Positions 1-8,033 of a DNA stretch of 50,392 nt are shown here, in pieces. This DNA is from Clostridia bacterium (GTDB lineage: Bacteria > Bacillota > Clostridia > Christensenellales > RUG350): the NCBI GenBank assembly GCA_017631635.1, contig JAGBSX010000031.1, positions 1 to 50,392 on the forward strand. Direction: 5' to 3'. A model generated the notes under the pieces. It had not been told where the DNA came from, made no database searches, and was given only the letters and a program-made list of their open reading frames with translations. Numbering within the stretch: position 1 is the stretch's first letter; each line of letters starts with the position of its first letter. A program made the position numbers and the translations under genes.

Positions 1-306
1 GTCTGCATACATACCACCTAGGATCTTGTTGGTAGTACCCTTGGTAGTAGCGTGGTCAGTCAAATCTGCGTTCTTGACGTAGGCAGCATCCTGGTATAGG
101 TCTGAGTAAATAATACCCGAGCCATCACCTAGCAAGATGTATCCGTCTGCACCATATGCATCAGACCAGTTGTATACTGTGGTCTCGGTGTCGACAGATG
201 GAGTGTAAACATCTTCGTTCCATCCTGCCAAAGCTACTGCAGAAGCAGATAGTGCCATACATAGAGCAATAGAAATAGCACTAACTTTCTTAAATAACTT
301 CTTCAT
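1..306 (-). CDS. Secreted protein of unknown function, N-terminal part
   Basis: The gene starts with ATG at 306 and runs off the left edge with 102 open codons. A ribosome binding site (AAGGAG) lies about 7 bases before the ATG. The first 28 residues form a clear signal peptide: MKKLFKKV, a hydrophobic stretch rich in Ala, Leu and Ser, and a likely cleavage site near SAVALAG. The mature part seen here is rich in Tyr, Asp, Gly and Thr and contains no motif I recognise. It is presumably exported. The start and signal peptide are clear; the family cannot be named from this fragment. Confidence 0.8.
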   Translation of the reverse strand, partial: MKKLFKKVSAISIALCMALSASAVALAGWNEDVYTPSVDTETTVYNWSDAYGADGYILLGDGSGIIYSDLYQDAAYVKNADLTDHATTKGTTNKILGGMYAD

Positions 307-332
307 AATTTTTCTCCTTTTTTATTAGATTT

Positions 333-392
333 GGTATTATTATATAATACCTGGATGAATACATTATAAAACACACTTACTCCCCAAGTCAA
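333..392 (-). promoter_or_regulatory. Promoter and leader hairpin of the secreted-protein gene
   Basis: On the minus strand TTGACT (392-387) and TATAAT (368-363) are separated by 18 bases. The leader then forms a perfect hairpin, GGTATTAT with loop TAT and ATAATACC (351-333), before the ribosome binding site. The hairpin may stabilise the message. Confidence 0.7.
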
Positions 393-542
393 TAAAAATA
401 TAATAATTTTTTTATTTTGCCAAATATTGAGGTTGATTTTGGACAGTATACAATATATAGTAGTGCGTATCTTCTCATTATTTTTATTATGCGTGAGAGT
501 GGCTACTTCTATGCCTTTGCGAGAGGAGGTAGACCTCCTACA
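393..542. other. Intergenic spacer with a small hairpin
   Basis: I see no convincing gene here. A short open frame starting at 417 runs into the repeat array and has no ribosome binding site or recognisable protein. A strong hairpin, AGGAGGT-AG-ACCTCCT, lies at 524-539, just before the left boundary of the repeat array. Confidence 0.5.
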
Positions 543-890
543 ATCTATCTCTTTTCCTCAACTCGCCGACAGGCGAATATAACTTGTCGTCAGACAAATA
601 TAACTTGTCGCAGACAAATATAACTTGTCGTTAGACAAATATCACTTGCCCTTAGGCAAATACAACTTTGCACCAGCAAAATATAACTGCGTAGCAATAT
701 CACTTTGCGCTAGCAAAATATAACTGCGTAGCAATATCACTTTGCGCTAGCAAAATATAACTGCGTAGCAATATCACTTGCCGTTAGGCAAATATCACTT
801 TGCGCCAGCAAAATATAACTGCGTAGCAATATCACTTTGCGCCAGCAAAATATAACTGCGTAGCAATATCACTTGCCGATAGGCAAAATA
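543..890 (+). repeat. Tandem mini-hairpin array 1
   Basis: About 17 units in tandem. Each is a small hairpin (stem 3-5 bp, loop 3-4 bases), separated by a nearly constant linker of the form AATATMACT. Stem pairs vary but always match: TTGTC/GACAA, TTGCC/GGCAA, TTTGC/GCAAA, TGC/GCA and TCGCC/GGCGA. Loops are mostly of the form GNNA (GTTA, GTCA, GATA, GCTA, GCCA). The left boundary (AATCTATCTCTT, then CCTC and ACTCGCC) is shared with the array at 1608. The array lies between the queH terminator and the spacer upstream of the secreted-protein gene. Confidence 0.85.
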
Positions 891-920
891 AAAATCACGC
901 TGCCTTATAGTTAGCGTGAT
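885..920 (-). terminator. Rho-independent terminator after queH
   Basis: Read on the minus strand, ATCACGCT (920-913) pairs with AGCGTGAT (901-894), followed by a T-rich tract (TTTTTATTTT). It lies 24 bases beyond the queH stop. Confidence 0.75.
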
Positions 921-943
921 ATTCTACTATGTTCAAAGTTTCT

Positions 944-1543
944 CTATCTATCTCTAGTGTATAGGCATCCACAATAACTCTGCCTATATATACCCAACTC
1001 GTTTGACAGTTGCACAGATCTCTGATATCCACCCCTCTTCTTGAAGTCGGCATATAGCCACTCTACTCCGTAGTTCTGCGACAATTTCTCTCCTATGGAG
1101 TTGATGAGAGTAGGATTTTTGTGAGGAGATATACTCAATGTCGTAGCAAAATACTCATAGCCACCATCTCTAGCCACCTGAGCAGTCCTCTCTAGTCGCA
1201 TATCGTGGCAAACCACACATCTCGCTCCACCCTCTCTATCTTCGCTCATCTGCTCGGTGAGAGAGGAGTACCTATCCTCGTCATACTCTCCCTCGATATA
1301 TCCTATCCCCTCGTATCCCTCCATGGTGAGCAGTCTCCTCAACTCACTCGCTCGGCGCAAATACTCGTCCTCGGGTTGGATATTTGGGTTATAAAAGTAC
1401 ACCGTGATATCAAAATGTGGTCTCAATCTCTCTATGACGGCAGTCGCACAAGGAGCGCAACAGGCGTGCAAAAGTAGTCTAGGCTTGTGGTTTAGGCTAC
1501 CAACTTGGTCTATCATCAATTTGTCAAAATTAACGTCGTTCAT
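944..1543 (-). CDS. queH: Epoxyqueuosine reductase QueH
   Basis: Reduces epoxyqueuosine to queuosine in the wobble base of tRNAs; it is the non-cobalamin alternative to QueG. The 199-residue protein has the family's cysteine pattern: HACCAPC at residues 26-32, CVVC at 109-112 followed by HDMRLERT, the SISPHKN segment, and a C-terminal YCGC (Cys191 and Cys193). These cysteines and the conserved Asp are expected to hold the iron-sulfur cluster and adjacent metal. I place the start at the ATG at 1543 (MNDVNFDKL). The frame extends to a GTG at 1576, but those residues do not resemble the family. No strong ribosome binding site is visible at either start. The gene is followed by a terminator and flanked on both sides by mini-hairpin arrays. 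Confidence 0.93.
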   Translation of the reverse strand: MNDVNFDKLMIDQVGSLNHKPRLLLHACCAPCATAVIERLRPHFDITVYFYNPNIQPEDEYLRRASELRRLLTMEGYEGIGYIEGEYDEDRYSSLTEQMSEDREGGARCVVCHDMRLERTAQVARDGGYEYFATTLSISPHKNPTLINSIGEKLSQNYGVEWLYADFKKRGGYQRSVQLSNELGIYRQSYCGCLYTRDR

Positions 1544-1607
1544 AATATAATAACGTGTGCGCCTATGCGACACCACGCAGGTCGTCTTGGGGGGTTTTGG
1601 TTCGAGG

Positions 1608-1780
1608 AATCTATCTCTTCCCCTCCACTCGCCGACAGGCGAATATCACTTGCCGATAGGCAAATATCACTTTGCGCCAGCAAAATATAACTGCGTAGCA
1701 ATATCACTTGCCGATAGGCAAATATCACTTTGCGCCAGCAAAATATAACTTGTCGTTAGACAAATCTAACTGCCGTCAGG
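1608..1780 (+). repeat. Tandem mini-hairpin array 2
   Basis: About eight units of the same kind as at 543-890, with the same left boundary sequence and the same leading unit (TCGCC-GAC-AGGCGA). The units then read TTGCC-GATA-GGCAA, TTTGC-GCCA-GCAAA, TGC-GTA-GCA and so on. The right end runs directly into the stop codon of mscL, which is convergent with the array direction. The array lies between mscL and the start of queH. Confidence 0.85.
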
Positions 1781-2305
1781 CTACTCCTCGCTCTTGGGTG
1801 CATTTGTCTTTAGCAAATCTCTAATATCTCTGAGTATATCGTCGGTGGTCTCCACGACGGTAGGCTCTTGCACCTCTTCCACTTTCTCCTCGACTATCTC
1901 TTCTTCGCCGTCTGGATTAGTCAATTTGTCTATACCTTCTTTTGCCTTGAGAGCAATCTTCTCTAGTCTCTCCCTAAAGTATCTGACTATTCGTAGCGCT
2001 ACGAATATAGTCAACGCTATTATCAAAAAGTCAACTATCGCCTGCAAAAATAGTCCGTACTGCACGGCGTTCTCTGCCTTGACTAGCACTCCTGCCTCGT
2101 CATACACAGCCTCGGATAGTATCCACTTCCAGTCGGCGACGTTCGCCCCACCTGTCAATGCTCCTATGAGTGGCATTATTACGTTTTTGACTAGGGTGTT
2201 GGTGATGGCATTAAAAGCATTACCTATGACTACTGCTACTGCTAGGTCTAGGACGTTGCCTCTAGTGATAAAAGCCTTGAAATCTTCCCAAAATTTCTTA
2301 AACAT
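1781..2305 (-). CDS. mscL: Large-conductance mechanosensitive channel MscL
   Basis: A homopentameric membrane channel that opens under membrane tension to release solutes during osmotic downshock. The 174-residue protein begins with the family's amphipathic N-terminus (MFKKFWEDFKAFITRGN), then transmembrane helix 1 (VLDLAVAVVIGNAFNAI, about 18-40), a periplasmic loop, helix 2 (FLQAIVDFLIIALTIFVAL, about 85-105) and a charged cytoplasmic helix. The C-terminus is about 30-40 residues longer than in short homologues and very acidic (EEEIVEEKVEE). It lies 8 bases after the DUF4886 gene and is probably co-transcribed from the promoter at 3163-3191. Confidence 0.97.
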   Translation of the reverse strand: MFKKFWEDFKAFITRGNVLDLAVAVVIGNAFNAITNTLVKNVIMPLIGALTGGANVADWKWILSEAVYDEAGVLVKAENAVQYGLFLQAIVDFLIIALTIFVALRIVRYFRERLEKIALKAKEGIDKLTNPDGEEEIVEEKVEEVQEPTVVETTDDILRDIRDLLKTNAPKSEE

Positions 2306-2313
2306 ACTTACTC

Positions 2314-3138
2314 CTATATCTCTATATCCTGCCTGTACTCTGGTCTCAATTTCCTCACGTGGTCAGGTATGTGCTTGAGACTCTTGACGGTATCGTGAGC
2401 CACTCTCTTGACTATAGATATAGCCTCCTCATCCACTACCTCTATGCCTAAAGGCATAGGCATATAGTCGTTGGATAGGATATTCGCTCCAAACAACTTC
2501 TCGTACCACACGCTAGCCACTAGCAGTCTGCCGTACACGAGATGCATATGAAATCCATCTCTACACACACTCATACCACCATTTGGGTAGTCAAAAAACT
2601 TCTCTTTTCGCAAGTTTTGGACGGCAAGCCCAGAGGGTACTATCTCGTCAAATCCAAACATATACATCTTGCGTGAGGACTTGAGTATACCATCCCACAT
2701 TATCTCTTGGTCACAGCCGTATTTCTCAAAATGAGAGTGCGCGCTATCCACCTCGTACGCCCAAGTCTGATGCCACCAGAGTTTCGCATTTGGCAACTTT
2801 AGGCGAATATGGTCTATTAGTTTTTGCAAATAAGGGTGATAACTCTCGTACACTCCACTAAATCCACTCGCTTGCTGTAAAGATATGATATCCCAGTCTT
2901 GTAGGTCTAGCGCCTCGTCTATGGTGAGTTTGCCCACGGACTCTTTGCTCAAAAACTGCGCGTCGTATTTCGTACCCTCGACCAAGTTGCACCAATGTCT
3001 CTCTAGCGAACATCCACCTACGTATAGATTGAGATTGTAGAGTTTGTACCCACCTGCTACGGCGAGATCCTGCAAATAATAAAATGCGTCCTGCGAAAAA
3101 CTATTGCCTATCGCTAGCACTTTTAGTGTATCCTTCAT
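2314..3138 (-). CDS. DUF4886 family SGNH-type hydrolase
   Basis: A 274-residue protein with the GNSFS block (residues 11-15, Ser13 as likely nucleophile) and a C-terminal CRDGFHMH block holding the expected Asp-x-x-His pair. Together these mark the SGNH/GDSL fold as found in DUF4886. Members are thought to be esterases or carbohydrate deacetylases, but no substrate is known to me. There is no signal peptide (MKDTLKVLAIGNSF is the first strand of the fold), so it is probably cytoplasmic. A perfect AGGAGG ribosome binding site precedes the ATG. It is the first gene of a two-gene unit with mscL; I see no functional reason for the pairing. Confidence 0.85.
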   Translation of the reverse strand: MKDTLKVLAIGNSFSQDAFYYLQDLAVAGGYKLYNLNLYVGGCSLERHWCNLVEGTKYDAQFLSKESVGKLTIDEALDLQDWDIISLQQASGFSGVYESYHPYLQKLIDHIRLKLPNAKLWWHQTWAYEVDSAHSHFEKYGCDQEIMWDGILKSSRKMYMFGFDEIVPSGLAVQNLRKEKFFDYPNGGMSVCRDGFHMHLVYGRLLVASVWYEKLFGANILSNDYMPMPLGIEVVDEEAISIVKRVAHDTVKSLKHIPDHVRKLRPEYRQDIEI

Positions 3139-3162
3139 ATTTCTAGCCTCCTATTGACACTA

Positions 3163-3191
3163 ATTATACACTCCCTCTGTGATATTGTCAA
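3163..3191 (-). promoter_or_regulatory. Consensus promoter for DUF4886-mscL
   Basis: Minus-strand TTGACA (3191-3186), 17 bases, TATAAT (3168-3163): a perfect sigma-A consensus, followed by AGGAGG and the ATG at 3138. Confidence 0.85.
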
Positions 3192-3199
3192 GATAATGC

Positions 3200-3228
3200 T
3201 TGATTTTAACTATTATAAATGATATAAT
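3200..3228 (+). promoter_or_regulatory. Promoter for the ABC-F gene
   Basis: TTGATT (3200-3205), 17 bases, TATAAT (3223-3228). Transcription would begin only about 10 bases before the ATG at 3246, so the leader is barely long enough for the CGGAGG ribosome binding site. It is divergent from the promoter at 3163-3191, with the -35 boxes only 8 bases apart. Confidence 0.7.
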
Positions 3229-3245
3229 CTCTCCCGGAGGATACT

Positions 3246-5156
3246 ATGCTCATCAATCTCACCAACGTATCATACGGATATGACGACACCCTCGTATTTT
3301 ACGGCGTCAACGCCACCATCAACGAAGGGGATCGTATAGGCCTAGTCGGTATCAACGGCGCAGGCAAGACCACTCTCATCAACGTACTTCTCAAAAATCT
3401 GGAGTGCGTAGACGGTGATGTCTTTCACAAGTCAAATCTCCGTATAGGATACCTCGCCCAAAATAGTGGACTGGAGGGCGCGAACTCCGTGTACGAGGAG
3501 ATGAGCGAAGTGTACAGGGATATAGACGACCTCATATCTCGTATGCAAAAGACTGCCTGCGACATGGCTCTCTACCCTCACGATAGCCACGAATATCGCA
3601 AACTTTCTCACGATTACAATTCTCTATCTGCGCGCATAGACGCCGTGGACGGATACAACAAGGACGTGCGTATCAAGACTGTGCTAAATGGTATGGGCTT
3701 TACGGACAATTATCACCAAATCATATCTACTATGAGTGGTGGAGAGAAGACTAGACTCAAGATAGCCAAACTACTACTAGAGAGTCCAGATATACTCATA
3801 CTCGACGAACCTACCAATCACCTAGACTTTAGGACTCTAGCGTGGCTAGAGAGTTATCTATCTACCTACAAGGGGGCTCTACTCATAGTCTCTCACGATA
3901 GATACTTCCTCGACAAGACTGTGTCTAGGATATGGGAGATAGAGGACTGTACTTTCACTACCTACAAGGGTAATTATACCAAATACAGAGTGCTAAAGCG
4001 TGAGGCTACTACTACTCGTATGAGAGAGTATATTCGCCAAAGTGAGAAAATGCTCGCTATGAAGGCATTTGCCGAGAGAAATATACACCGTGCGTCCACC
4101 TCGGGTATGGCGAAGAGTAGGCTAAAACAACTAGAGCGTATAGAGCCTATCTCCAAACCTCGCACTTACCAAAAGCCACCTTCATTTTCATTTGAATATA
4201 CGGGAGATGAGCCAGAGAAATTTTCTCTCACTATCTCCAAACTCGACCTCTACGGTGGAGATAAAAAACTACTAAACCACGCCGACCTACAACTGCTCGC
4301 TCACGACAGAGTCGCCATACTAGGTCCAAACGGCGCAGGCAAATCTACACTACTACGCACGATACTAGATAGGGGCAATCCTCACGTCAAGTGGGGCAAG
4401 CACACTACCCTATCCTACTATGACCAAGAGAACCTCAACCTCAACTTTGACAACACCGTCATAGATGAACTATGGGGCAGATACCACCGAGAGACGCAGA
4501 CTTATATACGAAATATACTAGGTAGAGTAGGTCTCACGGAGGAGGATATCTACAAAAAGGTCTCTATGCTATCAGGTGGAGAGAGGGCTAGATTGGGACT
4601 AGCGATAATGATGGCTGATAGGGCAAACACTCTCGTACTAGACGAGCCGACCAACCACCTAGACTTACTGTCTATGGAGGCACTAGAGAGAGCGCTCGCC
4701 AAGTACAAAGGTACTGTGATATTCGTATCCCACGATAGATACTTCATCAACTCTGTAGCCACCAAGATAGTAGAGATAGAGGGGCAGACTCTCAATATAT
4801 TTGAGGGCAACTACGACGAATACCTAGATTACAAAAAGGCTCTCGCCGAAGAACAACTAAGAGAGCAAGAGCGAGCCAAAGCATCTGCTCCTATCACCAA
4901 GAAAGTTGCGCCCAAATCCCCCTCGCACAAGACCAAGGACGAGAGACGTGACGACGCCAAGCGACGTCAATATATATTTGACCTAGAGAACGAAATCAGC
5001 ACACTCGAAACACTAGAGAAGAGTCTGCTAGAGAGTATGTCCTCTCCAGAGGCTAGCCAAGATTATGAACTACTCAAAGACCTCTCTCAACAACTCGAGG
5101 ACACTCGCCACCGTATAGACGAACTCACCCTAGAGTGGGAGAGACTATCCGAATAA
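3246..5156 (+). CDS. ABC-F family ATPase (Uup/YdiF-like)
   Basis: A soluble tandem ATPase of the ribosome-associated ABC-F family; members act at the ribosomal E site in translation quality control or antibiotic protection. The 636 residues contain domain 1 with Walker A GINGAGKTT (35-43), signature MSGGEKTRL and Walker B LILDEPTNHLD. A charged linker follows, then domain 2 with GPNGAGKST, LSGGERARL and LVLDEPTNHLD. After a basic low-complexity stretch, a C-terminal coiled coil (about 570-636, YIFDLENEISTLETLEKSLLE) resembles that of Uup/YdiF. There are no membrane segments. It is monocistronic, ending at the composite repeat. Whether it is housekeeping or protective cannot be told from sequence alone. 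Confidence 0.92.
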   Translation: MLINLTNVSYGYDDTLVFYGVNATINEGDRIGLVGINGAGKTTLINVLLKNLECVDGDVFHKSNLRIGYLAQNSGLEGANSVYEEMSEVYRDIDDLISRMQKTACDMALYPHDSHEYRKLSHDYNSLSARIDAVDGYNKDVRIKTVLNGMGFTDNYHQIISTMSGGEKTRLKIAKLLLESPDILILDEPTNHLDFRTLAWLESYLSTYKGALLIVSHDRYFLDKTVSRIWEIEDCTFTTYKGNYTKYRVLKREATTTRMREYIRQSEKMLAMKAFAERNIHRASTSGMAKSRLKQLERIEPISKPRTYQKPPSFSFEYTGDEPEKFSLTISKLDLYGGDKKLLNHADLQLLAHDRVAILGPNGAGKSTLLRTILDRGNPHVKWGKHTTLSYYDQENLNLNFDNTVIDELWGRYHRETQTYIRNILGRVGLTEEDIYKKVSMLSGGERARLGLAIMMADRANTLVLDEPTNHLDLLSMEALERALAKYKGTVIFVSHDRYFINSVATKIVEIEGQTLNIFEGNYDEYLDYKKALAEEQLREQERAKASAPITKKVAPKSPSHKTKDERRDDAKRRQYIFDLENEISTLETLEKSLLESMSSPEASQDYELLKDLSQQLEDTRHRIDELTLEWERLSE

Positions 5157-5197
5157 CGCATCATCATACGACCAATCAAAAAAGCGACGATATTAGT

Positions 5198-5513
5198 GCG
5201 TCAGTAATAGGGATTATTGCTGACGCGCTAGTTATATTTGCCTATCGGCAAGTTATATTGCTAAAGCAGTTATATTTTGCTACGCAAAGTTATATTTACC
5301 CACAGGGTAAGTTGTGGCAAATATAATATAACTTTTTCGAGAGAAATATAAGAACCTGCTAAAGCAGAACCTTGAATTTTTCTCTCGAAAAATATCACGC
5401 AAGATACTTGCATATCACTTTTAGCCATAGGGCTAAAAATATCACTTAAATCTTTAATTTTTGTGGATAAGAAAAGCACACTACGTTTCACTTTTAGTGA
5501 AGTATAGTGTGCT
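5198..5513. repeat. Composite repeat element, copy A
   Basis: Fills the gap between two convergent genes. Parts in order: a hairpin GCGTCAG...CTGACGC (5198-5226); reverse-orientation mini-hairpin units with AGTTATATT linkers (stems TTGCC/GGCAA, TGC/GCA, TTTGC/GCAAA, TTACCC/GGGTAA); a core beginning GTTGTGGCAAATATAATA; a 14-bp inverted repeat TTTTTCGAGAGAAA with its complement; forward linkers around hairpin TTTTAGCC-ATAG-GGCTAAAA (5419-5438); TGTGGATAA (5462-5470, a perfect DnaA-box sequence); and a terminal hairpin at 5475-5513 (AGCACACTA...TAGTGTGCT). The same parts in the same order recur at 29193-29528. From 5514 to 5605 I see nothing further. Its two ends could serve as terminators for the convergent genes. 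Confidence 0.8.
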
Positions 5514-5605
5514 ATAATTTATTATGGACTAAAAATCCCTATGGAACTCGGCTTCTCGTCGCTTTTATCGTGATTTTATTGTCAATCAATGATAGTCAAC
5601 CTCTC

Positions 5606-6823
5606 CTATCTTCTCTTTCGGAGTATATCTCCTGCATTTAGAGGTATGGCGGTGTAGAGGTATAATCTCTGCTGGACGTATTTGCAATCTTCTATCTTCT
5701 CACCCTCTAGTGTCTCCACCCTATCTACTACTATCTCCTTGAGAAAACTATCGCTAGGGGATAGTACCTCTAGGACGTCTCCTACTACAAATCTATTTCG
5801 CATCTCTATCTCGGCGTAGCCCTCGTGTCCCTCTATGACCTTGGCTACGAAGATACAGTCTCCGTCTAGTTGCGAATTGTCATAAGTGACGGTACTTAGG
5901 TTGTCTCCGTCGGCATAAGCCTCCGTATAATCCCTATGAGCAGCAGCCTCCAATTCTCCCTTGACGATAGGGGAGAGTGTATACTCTTCGCCACTCTCGT
6001 AGTATTCGTCTATAGCGTGGCGATACGCATTGACCACCGTCGCTAGGTAATATTCGCTCTTCATCCTGCCCTCTATCTTCATAGATACTACGCCTGCTCT
6101 CACCATATCGTGTATGCGAGCAGACATATTGAGGTCCTTGGAGTTGAAGATATAAGTACCTCTCTCGTCCTCCTCCATCTCTAGATAAGTGTCCTCGTGG
6201 CGTGTGACTTCTCTTATCCTAAAGTTCCACCTGCACGCCTGCACGCACTCACCTCTATTGCTATCACGGTGAGTGAGGTAATTGCTCATCAGACACCTTC
6301 CACTATAAGATATGCACATAGCCCCGTGTACAAAAGCCTCTATCTCCACCTCAGGGTTTTGCTCGTGCATCTGGCTTATCTCCTCTAGGGTGAGTTCTCT
6401 AGCGACTACCACTCTAGCCACTCCTTGACTAGCCCAAAATCTCATACTATAACTATTGGTCGTGTTGGCTTGGGTAGATAGATGTATCTCTAGCCCCTCT
6501 ACCTCGCTACGTATCAGAGATATCACTCCCGGGTCGGAGACTATCACGGCATCTACACCTATATCTCGTAGATACTTACAGTACTCTCTGATTTTGTCAA
6601 AATCCTTGTTCTTGGCGAAGATATTTACTGTGACGTAGAGTTTCTTGCCGAGTGCGTGAGTGTACTCTACTGCCTCTCTGAGTTCGGCATTGTCAAAGTT
6701 GTCTGCACTCGCACGCAAACTAAAAGCCTTGCCTCCTACGTACACGGCGTCTGCACCAAAATATAGCGCCGTCTTTAACTTGTCCATATTGCCTGCTGGC
6801 GCTAATAGTTCTATTTTCTTCAT
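5606..6823 (-). CDS. U32 family protein, TrhP-like tRNA hydroxylation
   Basis: A 405-residue member of the U32 peptidase family. Although named for collagenase activity, characterised members of this type (TrhP/YrrMNO-type) work in prephenate-dependent hydroxylation of uridine 34 of tRNAs, and this is the likely role. It has the N-terminal ELLAPAGN motif, a TIM-barrel-like first half, and the family signature EAFVHGAMCISYSGRC near residues 165-180 with further cysteines (GECVQACRW) that may bind iron-sulfur. I choose the ATG at 6823: it has GAGGAG upstream and overlaps the ROK stop by four bases (ATGA). An in-frame start at 6844 lies inside the ROK gene. The gene is co-transcribed with, and probably coupled to, the ROK gene; TrhP versus another U32 subgroup is not certain. 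Confidence 0.85.
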   Translation of the reverse strand: MKKIELLAPAGNMDKLKTALYFGADAVYVGGKAFSLRASADNFDNAELREAVEYTHALGKKLYVTVNIFAKNKDFDKIREYCKYLRDIGVDAVIVSDPGVISLIRSEVEGLEIHLSTQANTTNSYSMRFWASQGVARVVVARELTLEEISQMHEQNPEVEIEAFVHGAMCISYSGRCLMSNYLTHRDSNRGECVQACRWNFRIREVTRHEDTYLEMEEDERGTYIFNSKDLNMSARIHDMVRAGVVSMKIEGRMKSEYYLATVVNAYRHAIDEYYESGEEYTLSPIVKGELEAAAHRDYTEAYADGDNLSTVTYDNSQLDGDCIFVAKVIEGHEGYAEIEMRNRFVVGDVLEVLSPSDSFLKEIVVDRVETLEGEKIEDCKYVQQRLYLYTAIPLNAGDILRKRR

Positions 6824-7998
6824 ATGACTGCTCCTCTTCGACAAAAATCTTCTATGACTAATTCGGTAGCCACCCTGAGGTGTCCCTCGCTAATAGTCGA
6901 ACCTCTCACCTGTATACTACTGGCGCTAGTTAACCTTCTCTTCTTAACTCTATCGCTAATGGCACGCATTAGTTTGGCTGATTTGGAGATAGGTCCGTGA
7001 AATATAACGGTGTCTATACCTAGCATATTGATAGCGCACACTGCTATCGCAGATAGATACTCTGCCTCTCTCTCTATCACCTCTATCGCCTTTGGCTCTC
7101 CTCTCTCTGCTAGTACCAATATAGTCTTCCAGTCTACAAATCTCTCGTCTATTTGGCTAGCCCACTTGACCATATTCTTGGCGCTGGCGTATAGTTCGGC
7201 GCACCCTATATTGCCACAACTACACCTCTCGCCATTGACCTCTACGGTGATATGTCCTATATTTGACGCTAGACCTATAGCGCCTAGGTATAGTTCTCCA
7301 TTTAGCACGGCTGCGCCTCCTATACCGGACTCGTCTACCACTATCGAAAAACTATTGACGCTATCATTGTCGGGAGACGCCAGTTCGGCTAATGCTAGAG
7401 CATTTGAGTTGTCGTCCACTCGCACAAAGGTGTCGTACCTCTTAGACAGATATTCTCCTATCCCCAAGCCCCACCACTTGTCTAGATTTGGGGGATTGAG
7501 TATGACTCCCCTCTGTCTATCCACAGGGCCTGGAGTCGCCACTCCTATACCCAGTAGTTTGCCTTTGCCAACCTTGGATACGTATTTGTCTAGTATCGAG
7601 CAAGCCTCCTCCATTACCTTGAGAGAGTCGTCATCCTTGTCAAAAGGTATGACCGTCTTGTCAAATGCCACCCCTGCGAAGTCGGTCAACCCTACCGTGA
7701 TAGAATTTCTAGTGAGGTACACTCCACCCACCACGTAGCACGAGGGTACTACGGCTAGAGGTGTGGGCGTCCTACCCTTGACTCCTATGCCGACCATCTT
7801 GTGATTTGACGCCTCTTTGATGATGCCTTGGGAGATGAGTTCGTCTACTATCGAGGTGATGGCAGGTCTAGTCAACCCTGTAAGGCTAGCGAGGTCTGCT
7901 CGCGAATAATACCCCTTGCGCACCCAGCCAAGCACCTTGGATTTGTTGTCACGGCGCATATGTTCTAGGTTGATATTTTTGCTCTCTTGCTTACTCAT
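6820..7998 (-). CDS. ROK family transcriptional repressor (XylR/NagC-like)
   Basis: A 392-residue regulator with an N-terminal winged helix-turn-helix (about 18-65: GYYSRADLASLTGLTRPAITSIVDELISQGII). A ROK sugar-binding domain follows, with GIGVATPGPVD and the zinc motif CSCGNIGCAE. It presumably senses a sugar or sugar phosphate. It is divergent from the glycyl-radical/kinase operon, which is its most likely target by the usual repressor-next-to-operon arrangement. The promoter at 8005-8033 puts transcription start at or within a base of the ATG, so the message may be leaderless; no ribosome binding site precedes the ATG. It is not annotated as a kinase because the helix-turn-helix is clear. 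Confidence 0.9.
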   Translation of the reverse strand: MSKQESKNINLEHMRRDNKSKVLGWVRKGYYSRADLASLTGLTRPAITSIVDELISQGIIKEASNHKMVGIGVKGRTPTPLAVVPSCYVVGGVYLTRNSITVGLTDFAGVAFDKTVIPFDKDDDSLKVMEEACSILDKYVSKVGKGKLLGIGVATPGPVDRQRGVILNPPNLDKWWGLGIGEYLSKRYDTFVRVDDNSNALALAELASPDNDSVNSFSIVVDESGIGGAAVLNGELYLGAIGLASNIGHITVEVNGERCSCGNIGCAELYASAKNMVKWASQIDERFVDWKTILVLAERGEPKAIEVIEREAEYLSAIAVCAINMLGIDTVIFHGPISKSAKLMRAISDRVKKRRLTSASSIQVRGSTISEGHLRVATELVIEDFCRRGAVI

Positions 7999-8004
7999 AA
8001 TTTA

Positions 8005-8033
8005 AATATATTTTATTTAGCATAATTTGTCAA
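8005..8033 (-). promoter_or_regulatory. Promoter of the ROK-U32 operon
   Basis: Minus-strand TTGACA (8033-8028), 17 bases, TATATT (8010-8005). Only six bases separate the -10 box from the ATG at 7998, predicting a leaderless transcript. Confidence 0.75.

Noticed and set aside
417-623. A 68-residue open frame
   Set aside because: It runs into the repeat array, has no ribosome binding site, and its C-terminus is translated repeat (RQTNITCRR).
543-890. A possible CRISPR array
   Set aside because: Spacing is irregular and short (about 20 bases), the changing parts are complementary stems and not unique spacers, and there are no cas genes.
7010-7738. A 242-residue open frame opposite the ROK gene
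   Set aside because: It is the antisense of a clear ROK regulator; its Ser/Thr/Pro-rich sequence is typical of a shadow of CTA/GAG-rich coding DNA. Similar shadows oppose mscL, the P-type ATPase and cvpA.
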